A DNA stretch of 64,000 nucleotides. It comes from Clostridium arbusti SL206. Its GTDB lineage: Bacteria; Bacillota; Clostridia; Clostridiales; Clostridiaceae. Below the pieces are notes generated by a model that saw nothing but the letters and a program-made list of their open reading frames with translations, was not told the origin of the DNA and ran no database searches. Location: NCBI RefSeq assembly GCF_000246895.1, contig NZ_BAEV01000003.1, forward strand, positions 25,870-89,869. Reading direction: 5' to 3'. Shown here one piece after another: positions 9,390-17,788 of the stretch (its first letter is position 1; each line of letters opens with the position of its first letter). Made by a program: the position numbers and the translations under genes.

Positions 9390-9420
9390 AAAAGAAAAGG
9401 ATTGCATCCTTTTCTTTTTT
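9390..9420 (+). terminator. Rho-independent terminator
   Basis: A 12-bp stem (AAAAGAAAAGGA with its complement) around a 5-base loop ends in a run of T. It lies about 50 bases after the long palindrome and closes the cassette. Confidence 0.65.
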
Positions 9421-9502
9421 ATCTAACTCTTCTATAAAAAGTATGGAAAAATAAAAAAATAAGCAAACTTACATTTCTGTAAACCCACTTATTTGAATGT
9501 TT

Positions 9503-9577
9503 TGGCAGGGGTAGTAGGATTTGAACCTACAGCCAATGGTTTTGGAGACCACTACTCTACCGTTGAGCCATACCCCT
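9503..9577 (-). tRNA. tRNA-Trp (CCA anticodon)
   Basis: 75 bases including an encoded 3' CCA. The acceptor stem pairs AGGGGTA with TACCCCT. The anticodon loop CTCCAAA lies between TGGT and ACCA, and the T arm contains GGTTCAAATCC. It is a single tRNA gene on the strand opposite to the preceding cassette. Confidence 0.95.
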
Positions 9578-9687
9578 ATATTTTGTTTATAATTGATATC
9601 ATTTAATTATTTTACTATAAAGGTTACCAACACAAAATATTATAATATAGAAAAGATTTAAAGTCAAGAAAATAAAGTTAATTTATC

Positions 9688-10074
9688 TTAATCGCTTAAC
9701 TTTGTACCACAATGTGGACAAAAGTCAAAGTTTTCATCCACTTCTTTTCCACAGTTATCACATATAAGTTTTCCACATTGTGATCTATTATCTTCTAATA
9801 TAGTTATATTTAAATTAGATAGAACAGAATCTTCACCCCTTTCTAAATCTTCACCTTGTTCTTTAGACAATCCAAATATACTTCCACAGCATTTTGAAAT
9901 TAAATAGTATTCCTCTCTCCATTTAAATATTGGAATAAAAAATATTTGAAAATAATTATACATTTTTATTAACTTATATGCAGTCATCCTTTCACAGGAT
10001 TTACAAACCATATTATTTATAATTCTTATTTCTTCATGTCTCTTTCCTGCTCCAAATATACCTATGAAAAACAC
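9688..10074 (-). CDS. zinc-ribbon protein of unknown function
   Basis: 128 residues from a GTG at 10074 with GGGGG seven bases upstream. An N-terminal CKSC pair (24-27) and a C-terminal zinc ribbon, CDNCGKEVDENFDFCPHCG, give two CxxC units typical of a zinc-ribbon cap. The middle has a hydrophobic stretch, YFQIFFIPIFKW, as in small clostridial zinc-ribbon proteins that sit at the membrane. No enzymatic motif is present and neighbours give no clue. Confidence 0.75.
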   Translation of the reverse strand: MFFIGIFGAGKRHEEIRIINNMVCKSCERMTAYKLIKMYNYFQIFFIPIFKWREEYYLISKCCGSIFGLSKEQGEDLERGEDSVLSNLNITILEDNRSQCGKLICDNCGKEVDENFDFCPHCGTKLSD

Positions 10075-10185
10075 TATAAAACCCCCATTAAAATTATAAT
10101 CTTAAGTTTAAATATTATAATGAGTAAGAATAAAATCAAAATTTTTTCATTATTTAAATCTACCCATCAATAAATAGCTTTTCTC

Positions 10186-11104
10186 TTACTTAATAACATT
10201 TTTTATACTTTCCATATTACCTTTTAATATATCAATATAACTCATATCTCCATTATAAACTGTTAATTTTATTGTTTGTATATTATATCTATCTATTATG
10301 TCTTTATTTTGATTTAAATCATTATCATCATCATATATAAAACATAATTTCTTTTCATTATCTTTCTCTACAGATATTCTTTGATTATCTTCTGGAGAAA
10401 TGTTTCCCTGATCATTTCTATAAAACTTTATATTATTTAAATTTTGGCTCTTTAAGAAATAATCAAATTTATCTGTATCCGTAACAATTGTATAGCCTGA
10501 CATCTTACTACTTATATCTTTCATAGATTCTTTGTACCCATCTATATCCTTAATAGCATTTCTAAAATTTGTTTCATATAAATTTCTATTTTTAGGATCC
10601 TTTTCTTCTATAGCATTTTTAATATTAAGTAGCATTGTTCTATAATTATCTATATCCATCCAGTAATATGGATTTTTTTGACCATAGTTTTTTTGCACTT
10701 TTGTTATTATAGTTTAAAATACTAACGCCTCTAGAGGAATTTATTATAGAAACTTTACTTTTATCAACTTTATTTAAAAAATCATCTATCCAATTTTCAA
10801 AACCAGCACCAGTATATATAAATAAATCTTGCTTACCTATATTTGAAGTACCGTCATCAGTATATGTAAAATCTTCATTTTCATTTTCATTCTTTAACAT
10901 AAACTCTAAATTGTTATCATCGCCAGCAATATCCTTTACTATATTATAAAGATCTTTGTTAGTAACCATTATATCTAAATTCTTTATCACCTTTTTCTTG
11001 TTTCCAGTATTTGAATCAATGCTTATGTTCTTATCACAGGCACACTGTAATATAATTATTATGGACAAAAAAAATATACATATTATCTTTTTCAATTTTT
11101 CCAC
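10186..11104 (-). pseudogene. ZnuA-like metal-binding lipoprotein gene, frameshifted
   Basis: Two overlapping frames make one ZnuA/TroA-type protein of about 300 residues. The first (11104 to 10646) has a lipoprotein signal ending CAC and the family motif QDLFIYTGAGFENWIDDFL. The second (reading from about 10698 to 10186) continues with NPYYWMDIDNY and ends DILKGNMESIKNVIK. They join at a run of seven A (plus-strand T at 10688-10694), where removal of one base restores a single frame. The histidines that normally bind zinc are absent: the usual PHDYEP, DPHIWLDP and VTSH positions carry other residues. No cognate ABC genes are adjacent. It may be a decaying gene, or a sequencing error in a protein already diverged from metal binding. 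Confidence 0.7.
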
Positions 11105-11209
11105 CTCTGTTTTATGCTCTCACTTCTAAATATATATATTATTATACAGTAATTTACTATATTATTTCTACATTACATAAAGATTTTTTATTAATCTAAT
11201 ATTAAATAA

Positions 11210-11237
11210 TTTACAATAAAATTAAATATGGTAAAAT
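11210..11237 (+). promoter_or_regulatory. promoter for the HD-GYP gene
   Basis: TTTACA and TAAAAT are 16 bases apart, with TGG before the -10. It ends about 46 bases before the ATG at 11284. Confidence 0.45.
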
Positions 11238-11283
11238 AATATTACATAATAATTCAAATGGTAAATTTAGGTGGTATAATACT

Positions 11284-12528
11284 ATGAAAATAAGCTTAGA
11301 TAAAACAATAAGAGCTATGGCTATAGCCTTGGATTTAGCTGAAATAAGTTCAGTAAAAGATTCGACTATAATTGAAGATATATCCAATATAAATTTTTCA
11401 AATCATAATTATTTAAACCACTCCAAAAGAACTACATATATCTCATTAAAATTAGGAGAACAATTAAATTTCTCTGAAATTTTCATGAAGGAATTATACA
11501 TATCCAGCCTTTTACATGATATTGGTGCTTCTAATTTTTTAAAGGAAAGCCACACTTCAAATACATTTATTTTGGATCATTGCAAAAATGGTTCACGTAT
11601 AATAGAAAATCTTCCTCTATTCACTAATATAAGTCCTATAATACTCTATCATCATGAAAATTTTGATGGCAGTGGAGCTATGGGGTTAAAGGGAGATGAA
11701 ATTCCTATAGCCAGTCAAATTATCAGACTAGCTGATTTAGTAGAACTTCTTTATGATGAAAACTTTACATCACATAAACAGAGAAGCAAAATTATATCTT
11801 GGGTTAAGATAAATTCCAACTTTATTTTTTCTGAAAATTTAGTTAATACGTTTTTATGTATCGCTGAAAAGGATATATTTTGGTTCGATATAGAAAATAT
11901 ATCCTTTATGGACTTTATTTTAGATAATATATCACCATCACTAGACATATACCTTGATTTATATGAGTTTGAAAAAATAGCTTATATATTAGCTAGTATA
12001 ATTGACAATAAGAGCTCTTTTACTGCTAAACATTCAAAAGGTATTGCTGATTTAGCCTGTATGGTATCTCATCATATGGGTTACCCAGAAGAAAAATGTT
12101 TAGAAATTAAAATAGCTGGGTTACTGCATGATATTGGTAAATTAGCTATTCCCAATAGTATATTAGATAAAAATGGACAACTTACAAAAGATGAATTCTC
12201 CGTTATTAAATCTCACGTATATTATACAAAGATAATATTAGATAGAATAGAAGATATAAAAGATATTAGTGAATGGGCCTCAAATCATCATGAAAAATTA
12301 AACGCCACTGGTTATCCTCGAAAACTAGACAGATTTACTATTTCAGAAGAATCAAGAATTTTATGTGTTTGTGATATATATCAGGCACTTACAGAGGATA
12401 GACCCTATAGAAATGGATTGAATAGTGAAAGAGCCTTTGCCATTCTTAATGGTATGATAGATGAAGGATTAATATGCGAACATTCAGTAAAAGAACTAAA
12501 GGATACTTTAAAAGAAAATACTTATTAA
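11284..12528 (+). CDS. tandem HD-domain protein, second domain HD-GYP type
   Basis: 414 residues with two HD units. The second (~235-400) has the full HD-GYP signature: His250, HD at 282-283, His311, HHEKLNATGYP (335-345) and Asp364. Such domains hydrolyse cyclic di-GMP. The first (~45-155) keeps HD at 78-79 and HHENFDGSG at 123-131, but has GSGAMG where GYP should be, so it is probably regulatory or altered in activity. No sensor or transmembrane segment is visible. It stands alone between its own promoter and terminator. Confidence 0.87.
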   Translation: MKISLDKTIRAMAIALDLAEISSVKDSTIIEDISNINFSNHNYLNHSKRTTYISLKLGEQLNFSEIFMKELYISSLLHDIGASNFLKESHTSNTFILDHCKNGSRIIENLPLFTNISPIILYHHENFDGSGAMGLKGDEIPIASQIIRLADLVELLYDENFTSHKQRSKIISWVKINSNFIFSENLVNTFLCIAEKDIFWFDIENISFMDFILDNISPSLDIYLDLYEFEKIAYILASIIDNKSSFTAKHSKGIADLACMVSHHMGYPEEKCLEIKIAGLLHDIGKLAIPNSILDKNGQLTKDEFSVIKSHVYYTKIILDRIEDIKDISEWASNHHEKLNATGYPRKLDRFTISEESRILCVCDIYQALTEDRPYRNGLNSERAFAILNGMIDEGLICEHSVKELKDTLKENTY

Positions 12529-12553
12529 ACTTAGTGATTTATTAAGAAGAAGT

Positions 12554-12578
12554 AAAGGCACTGCCTTTTCTTTTTTTT
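12554..12578 (+). terminator. Rho-independent terminator
   Basis: A 6-bp GC-containing stem, AAAGGC with GCCTTT around ACT, is followed by TTCTTTTTTTT. It ends the HD-GYP transcript and lies 36 bases before tsaE. Confidence 0.7.
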
Positions 12579-12613
12579 ATTTTTAATATAAAATATTTAA
12601 GAGGTGAATTCTT

Positions 12614-13072
12614 ATGGAATTTATAGTTAATAATGAAAATATGACTATGGAACTTGGTAAAAAACTAGGTTCTGTTTTAAATCCAGGTGATATAATATGC
12701 TTGAATGGCGATCTTGGTACTGGTAAAACTCATTTTACAAAGGGGATTGCAAAAGGTCTTTTAATAGATGAGTATATAACAAGCCCTACATTTAATATAG
12801 TAAATGAATACAATGGAAGATTAAAATTATACCATTTTGATGTCTACAGGGTTAATGATCCTGACGAAATATATGCTATAGGTTTTGATGAATATATTTT
12901 TAGTGATGCTGTAAGCATCATAGAATGGTCAACTTATATTGAAGAACTTATCCCTTTGGAACGCATTTCTATTACCATAGAAAAACTTCCTGAAAAAGGT
13001 GATAATTATAGAAAAATAGTACTAAATTATTCTGGAGATAGATACAATTATGTAAAGGGGATTAAACTATGA
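12614..13072 (+). CDS. tsaE: tRNA threonylcarbamoyladenosine biosynthesis ATPase TsaE
   Basis: 152 residues, standard for TsaE. The P-loop is GDLGTGKT (32-39), followed by the family motifs TSPTFNIVNEY, YHFDVYR and IIEWSTYIEELIP. TsaE binds the TsaB-TsaD complex and hydrolyses ATP to let it turn over during t6A37 synthesis on ANN-decoding tRNAs. It overlaps tsaB by four bases (ATGA), as in most Firmicutes, which implies coupled translation. tsaD is not in the window. Confidence 0.95.
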   Translation: MEFIVNNENMTMELGKKLGSVLNPGDIICLNGDLGTGKTHFTKGIAKGLLIDEYITSPTFNIVNEYNGRLKLYHFDVYRVNDPDEIYAIGFDEYIFSDAVSIIEWSTYIEELIPLERISITIEKLPEKGDNYRKIVLNYSGDRYNYVKGIKL

Positions 13073-13782
13073 GAGTTTTAAGTATAGACTCAGCTACAGA
13101 AGCTGCAACTTGTGCGGTTATTGAAGATGAAAGACTGCTTGGAGAAATTACCTTCAACTATAAAAAACAACATTCTGTTATTTTAATGACTATAATTGAT
13201 AACCTGCTTAAAAATATAAATGCAGATATAAATACTATAGATGGCTTTGTGGTTTCAAAGGGTCCTGGATCCTTCACAGGTCTTAGAATCGGTATGTCTA
13301 CTATTAAAGGCTTAAGTCAAGGCTCAACTAAACCCTTTATAAGTATTTCAAGCCTTGATGCTTTAGCTTATAATATGGCTTATACCTCTGGCATTATATG
13401 CCCTATATTAAATGCTCTAAGGGGTAATGTATACACTGCTCTATATAAATTTGAAGGAAATAATTTAAAAAGACTTACAGATTACAAAATTATATCCATA
13501 GAAGAACTTTTAGCTCTTGTTAAAAATCAGGACAGTTCAGCTACATTTATTGGAGATGGAATAGCTTTATTTAAAAATCAAATACAGGAATATCTACCAG
13601 AAGTAAGATTTGCTCCTACTCATTTGAATTTAGTTAAAGCATCTTCCTTAGGCGAACTTGGTCTTAAAAAATTAACTCAAGGTGAAAGTGATGATTTATA
13701 TAATTCAGCTCCTATATATATAAGAAAATCTCAAGCTGAAAGAGAGTATGAAAAAAGGACTGGTAAAAGTATAGATGAATAA
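13069..13782 (+). CDS. tsaB: tRNA threonylcarbamoyladenosine biosynthesis protein TsaB
   Basis: 237 residues with the ASKHA-fold N-terminus RVLSIDSATEAATCAV and the TsaB signature SKGPGSFTGLRIGMSTIKGL. TsaB is a non-catalytic paralogue of TsaD that scaffolds the t6A synthase. It overlaps tsaE upstream by four bases and rimI downstream by eight, so the three are made from one message. Confidence 0.95.
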   Translation: MRVLSIDSATEAATCAVIEDERLLGEITFNYKKQHSVILMTIIDNLLKNINADINTIDGFVVSKGPGSFTGLRIGMSTIKGLSQGSTKPFISISSLDALAYNMAYTSGIICPILNALRGNVYTALYKFEGNNLKRLTDYKIISIEELLALVKNQDSSATFIGDGIALFKNQIQEYLPEVRFAPTHLNLVKASSLGELGLKKLTQGESDDLYNSAPIYIRKSQAEREYEKRTGKSIDE

Positions 13783-14233
13783 TTTAGTAGTTTGTCCTTT
13801 CGAAGAAGAATATATAGATGCTATTTTATCTATAGAAGAACTAAGTTTTAAAGATCCCTGGAGCAGAGATTCCATGGAAAGAGAACTTAATAATAGCTTT
13901 GCAAGATACTTAGTTGTAAAATATAATGATAAAGTTATAGGTTACGGTGGAATGTGGCTAATCTTAGACGAAGGACATATTACAAACATTGCAGTTGCCC
14001 CAAAGTATAGATGTATGGGTGCAGGAAATGTCATACTGAAATCTCTTATAGATATTTGTGAAAAAGAGCAAATTAATTCTCTTACTTTAGAAGTTAGAAT
14101 GACAAATACAATTGCACAAAAGCTTTATAATAAATTTGGATTTGTCTCAGAAGGAATAAGGAAAAATTATTATGCTGATAATAATGAAGATGCATTAATA
14201 ATGTGGAAGAGAAACATACAAACAACCATATAG
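13775..14233 (+). CDS. rimI: GNAT N-acetyltransferase, RimI family
   Basis: 152 residues, the usual RimI length. The acetyl-CoA binding region reads HITNIAVAPKYRCMGAGNVIL (motif A), and the C-terminal part has EVRMTNTIAQKLYNKFGF then NYYADNNEDALIMW. RimI acetylates the N-terminal alanine of ribosomal protein S18, and the tsaE-tsaB-rimI order is widespread in Firmicutes. The TAG stop lies at the start of a long terminator palindrome. Confidence 0.92.
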   Translation: MNNLVVCPFEEEYIDAILSIEELSFKDPWSRDSMERELNNSFARYLVVKYNDKVIGYGGMWLILDEGHITNIAVAPKYRCMGAGNVILKSLIDICEKEQINSLTLEVRMTNTIAQKLYNKFGFVSEGIRKNYYADNNEDALIMWKRNIQTTI

Positions 14234-14287
14234 TACAAGTAAAAGAGAGTGTTTAAAATAATTTTAAACACTCTCTTTTACTTGTAC
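14233..14287. terminator. bidirectional terminator between rimI and ribU
   Basis: A perfect palindrome of 27-bp arms around one base, with A/T-rich ends that give T runs on both strands. The flanking genes converge on it. Confidence 0.85.
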
Positions 14288-14290
14288 ACT

Positions 14291-14914
14291 TTATGCTTTA
14301 CTTTGGGCTGTTTCTATTTTTTGTGCTTCTTTATGAATTAATGGTGATACAGCCTTATAAACTGCCATTGTTATCACTGAAGCTATTACACCTTTTATTA
14401 AATTAAAAGGAAGTATTGCAAATACTATAAATGTATTTAAATTTTTTATATTTGGATTAAGTTTTGATCCCATACCAACTACTGCATTAATTGGAAAATG
14501 AAGTACAGTTTCATAAAGTGGAAGTATTACAAAGTAATTGAGAACACTAGCAGCAATTGACATTACAATAGTTCCTGCTGCAAGCCCAATTAAAGCATTA
14601 GTTCTTGTTTTCCTTCTCTTATATATTATACCTGCTACAGCAACAAAAATTCCACCCACTAAGAAGTTTGCTAACTCACCTATAAAAGCAGTTTGACTTC
14701 CAAATAAACCATGTAGTATATTCTTTAATAATTCTATTATGATTCCTGCAACTGGACCTAAAGCGAAAGCACCTATAAGTGCTGGTAAATCACTAAAATC
14801 AATTTTTAAAAATGATGGGAATATTGGTATAGGTACTTCAATAAACATAATCAAAAAACCTATAACACTTAGTATTGCTGTTTTAGTCATAACATTTAAT
14901 TTTGAATTTTTCAT
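14291..14914 (-). CDS. ribU: riboflavin ECF transporter, substrate-binding subunit RibU
   Basis: 207 residues with five to six hydrophobic helices. The N-terminus has the RibU-type motif LKIDFSDLPALIGAFALGP followed by IIELLKNILHGLFG, which contribute to flavin binding. S components bind riboflavin and load it through the shared EcfT/EcfA module, which is not in this window. An FMN riboswitch and terminator hairpin precede the gene, so uptake should be switched off when FMN is plentiful. The combination makes the vitamin assignment firm. Confidence 0.95.
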   Translation of the reverse strand: MKNSKLNVMTKTAILSVIGFLIMFIEVPIPIFPSFLKIDFSDLPALIGAFALGPVAGIIIELLKNILHGLFGSQTAFIGELANFLVGGIFVAVAGIIYKRRKTRTNALIGLAAGTIVMSIAASVLNYFVILPLYETVLHFPINAVVGMGSKLNPNIKNLNTFIVFAILPFNLIKGVIASVITMAVYKAVSPLIHKEAQKIETAQSKA

Positions 14915-14956
14915 AATTTTACCTCCAATTTTGATTTATCTTCAAGAGGCAGTAAT

Positions 14957-14984
14957 CAAAAAGCCCTGATTATATAATCAGGGC
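14957..14984 (-). terminator. expression-platform terminator of the FMN riboswitch
   Basis: The perfect hairpin GCCCTGATTATATAATCAGG (plus two further bases) is followed on the minus strand by TTTTT. It lies between the aptamer and the ribU start, as expected for transcriptional attenuation. Confidence 0.9.
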
Positions 14985-15004
14985 AATAAATGCATTTACA
15001 TATT

Positions 15005-15120
15005 CTCTCTTCTTTCATCCAGACTTTACTGTCGGCTTCGGAATTTAACCGAATCATACCAAAAATTGGTTCGCGGGCTATACCGCCGGTAGGGAATTTC
15101 ACCCTGCCCTGAAGATTATC
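15005..15120 (-). ncRNA. FMN riboswitch (RFN element)
   Basis: On the minus strand the conserved blocks AGGGCAGGGTGAAATTCCC, TACCGGCGGTATAGCCCGCG, AATTCCGAAGCCGACAGT and AGTCTGGATGAAAGAAG appear in order, with the outer stem TCTTC/GAAGA. It precedes ribU and a terminator hairpin. Confidence 0.96.
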
Positions 15121-15140
15121 TTTATTTAATTTATACTCAT

Positions 15141-15169
15141 ATTATAATACATATTTTTTAAAAATTCAA
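15141..15169 (-). promoter_or_regulatory. promoter for the FMN riboswitch-ribU transcript
   Basis: TTGAAT and TATAAT on the minus strand with 17 bases between them, about 20 bases upstream of the aptamer. Confidence 0.75.
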
Positions 15170-15230
15170 TACTTACTCAGTACTACTTTAGTTTAAATTT
15201 TCACCATCAAATTTTCAATAAAAATCTATA

Positions 15231-17387
15231 TTATTTTTTCATAGTAAGTGATATTCTGTTTCTCTTTTCATCAATTTCCAAAACTCTTACTTCCACTATA
15301 TCTCCAACTTTCACTATATCTAAAGGATGTTTTACAAATTTATCTGAAAGCTGACTAATATGTACAAGTCCATCTTGATGCACTCCAATATCAACAAAGG
15401 CACCAAAGTCTGCCACATTTCTCACTGTACCTGTAAGTATCATATCTGGTTTAAGCTGTGTAATATCAATTATTCCAGTTTTAAGTACTGGTTTTGGCAT
15501 TTCTTCTCTTGGATCTCTTCCAGGTTTTTTTACTTCTTTAACTATATCTAAAAGAGTTGGAACTCCTATTTCTAATTTTTCTGCAAGCTTATCTACTCCT
15601 ATAAACTTAAGTTTACTGTCCATATCCACAAGCTTTCCCTCTTTAATATCCTTTTCTGTATAGCCTAATATATCTAAAAGTTCCTTTGCCGCTTTATATG
15701 ATTCTGGATGTACAGAAGTATTATCCAATGCCTCCTTACTTTCCATAACTCTTAAAAAACCTGCACACTGTTCATAGGCTTTAGGACCTAATCTTTTTAC
15801 TTTTAAAAGTTCTTTTCTACTCTTAAATTTTCCTTTTTCCTCTCTATAGTCAACTATATTTTTAGCTATATTACTGTTAACTCCTGATACATAGGAAAGT
15901 AGTGATGGTGTTGCTATATTTAAGTCTACGCCAACACTATTAACACAATCTTCAACTACACCTTTTAAAGATTCATCCATTTTCTTAGGTGTAACATCAT
16001 GTTGATACTGTCCTACTCCTATAGATTTAGGATCTATCTTTACAAGTTCAGCTAATGGATCTTGGAGCCTTCTACCAATAGATATAGCCCCTCTTATAGA
16101 AACATTTATATCTGGATATTCTTTACTTGCTAGCTCCGAAGCCGAATAGACAGAGGCTCCCGCTTCTGAAACTATTACATAATACAAATCCATATTCTTT
16201 TCATCTTTAACTTCTTTTATAAGTCTAGCTACTACTTCTTCAGATTCTCTACTTGCCGTTCCATTTCCAAGAGAAATCATACCTACATTATACTTATATA
16301 TAAGTTGTTTTAATACTCTTATAGATCCCTCTACATCATTTTGAGGTGCAGTTGCATAAACTGTTGCTATATCCAATAGTTTACCTGTTTCATCTAATAC
16401 AGCTATTTTACAACCAGTTCTAAAACCAGGGTCATACCCTAAAACTGCCTTTCCCTTTATAGGAGACTGCATTAATAGTGCCTTTAGATTAGACTTAAAT
16501 ATCTCTATAGCACCATCTTCTCCAACTTCAAATAATTCTGATCTTATTTCTCTTTCTATAGAAGGATATATAAGCCTTTTTAAAGAGTCTTTTACACTGT
16601 TCTCTACGTACTTATCAGTTTTTTCATTTCCCTTTAAACATTTATTGTTTAAATAATCTATTATTCTACCTCCATCACAAGTTACCTTTACTGATAAAAC
16701 TTTTTCTTTTTCCCCTCTGTTTATAGCAAGAATTCTATGTGGAGGAATCTTATCTACAGCTTCTTTGTAGTCATAATACATTTCATAAGGTGTAGGCTCA
16801 TCGCTGCTTCCACTAGTTTCAATAATACCTTCTTTTTGAACTAGATTTCTTATCCACTTTCTATATTCTGCTTCATCAGAAATCATTTCACTTATAATAT
16901 CTCCTGCGCCATTTATTGCTTCCTGTACTTTAGTTACTCCCTTTTCTTCATTAATGAACTGTTTAGCATATCCTTCAGCATCTTCTTGTAATTCACCACT
17001 AAAAATAACTTCTGCTAAAGGTTTCAATCCTTTTTCTACAGCTATAGTAGCCCTTGTTCTCTTCTTTTGTTTATATGGTCTATATAAATCTTCTACTTCT
17101 GTTAAAGTATCTGAATTCATAACACTTTGTTTTAATTCGTCCGTTAATTTTCCCTGTTCTTCAATAGATTTTATCACTGTTTCTTTTCTATCTTCTAAGT
17201 TTTTTAAATATGTAAGCCTGTCATTTAAATTTCTAAGTAAAGTGTCGTCAAGACCACCAGTTCTCTCTTTTCTATATCTTGCTATAAAAGGTACCGTACT
17301 CCCCTCATCTAACATTTCTATAACACTATCTACTTGTTTTATAGTTATTTTAAACTCTTCAGCCAATCTTTCATTAATGTTTATCAT
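15231..17387 (-). CDS. Tex-family RNA-binding transcription accessory protein
   Basis: 718 residues, full length for Tex/YdcI. The N-terminus has VPFIARYRKERTGGLDDTLL, the middle a RuvC/YqgF-like fold with AVLGYDPGFRTGCKIAVLD, then a helix-hairpin-helix region (YREEKGKFKSRKELLKVKRL) and a C-terminal S1 domain (~645-715; GTVRNVADFGAFVDIGVHQD). Tex binds nucleic acid and affects transcription and stress or toxin phenotypes in several bacteria; its exact role is unsettled. It stands alone, reading leftward. Confidence 0.93.
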   Translation of the reverse strand: MININERLAEEFKITIKQVDSVIEMLDEGSTVPFIARYRKERTGGLDDTLLRNLNDRLTYLKNLEDRKETVIKSIEEQGKLTDELKQSVMNSDTLTEVEDLYRPYKQKKRTRATIAVEKGLKPLAEVIFSGELQEDAEGYAKQFINEEKGVTKVQEAINGAGDIISEMISDEAEYRKWIRNLVQKEGIIETSGSSDEPTPYEMYYDYKEAVDKIPPHRILAINRGEKEKVLSVKVTCDGGRIIDYLNNKCLKGNEKTDKYVENSVKDSLKRLIYPSIEREIRSELFEVGEDGAIEIFKSNLKALLMQSPIKGKAVLGYDPGFRTGCKIAVLDETGKLLDIATVYATAPQNDVEGSIRVLKQLIYKYNVGMISLGNGTASRESEEVVARLIKEVKDEKNMDLYYVIVSEAGASVYSASELASKEYPDINVSIRGAISIGRRLQDPLAELVKIDPKSIGVGQYQHDVTPKKMDESLKGVVEDCVNSVGVDLNIATPSLLSYVSGVNSNIAKNIVDYREEKGKFKSRKELLKVKRLGPKAYEQCAGFLRVMESKEALDNTSVHPESYKAAKELLDILGYTEKDIKEGKLVDMDSKLKFIGVDKLAEKLEIGVPTLLDIVKEVKKPGRDPREEMPKPVLKTGIIDITQLKPDMILTGTVRNVADFGAFVDIGVHQDGLVHISQLSDKFVKHPLDIVKVGDIVEVRVLEIDEKRNRISLTMKK

Positions 17388-17788
17388 TCTTTTGTACCCT
17401 CCTAATAATATGCATAACTTTATTATACCATTAATTATTATAGTGTACTTTATTGATGAATTTCAAGCATCTATTACTTTCTTATAAAATCCATAGAAAA
17501 AACTGTTACGATATTATTCCATTTATTTTTATGTAGCAATCATCAGATAAAATCTATTAGGCATGTGAAAATAAATAGTAAGTCAAAGATGCCACGAATA
17601 TTTTGAATTGATCAAGGAAGCAGGTGACCAGGATAGTGGGCTATCTGAGGGTTCTGCTGATGTAGTAGGATTCAAAATAGGCTAGCATACTGACTAATTA
17701 TTTATTTGAATATGCCTTAATTGTAATACACAGATAGACTTGTACATAATATGTATAAAAGCATACAGAAATTAACAGGGAGATATAT
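17388..17788. other. 401-bp intergenic region holding repeat copy A
   Basis: The region between divergent tex and the M28 peptidase gene contains the 157-bp element (17560-17716) and, for the rest, AT-rich sequence. A GGGAG ribosome binding site precedes 17789. No clear gene is present. Confidence 0.7.
17560..17716 (+). mobile_element. 157-bp MITE-like element, copy A
   Basis: Begins GGCATGTGAAAATAAATA and ends TATTTATTTGAATATGCC, imperfect terminal inverted repeats. A perfect TTA target duplication flanks it (17557-17559 and 17717-17719). It differs from copy B at about six positions. There is no coding capacity. Confidence 0.85.

Noticed and set aside
9331-9423. Possible C-terminal gene remnant (frame containing YADDPLDTRFEKYE) after the dehydrogenase
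   Set aside because: Short, without a start, runs through two hairpins and has no recognisable family.
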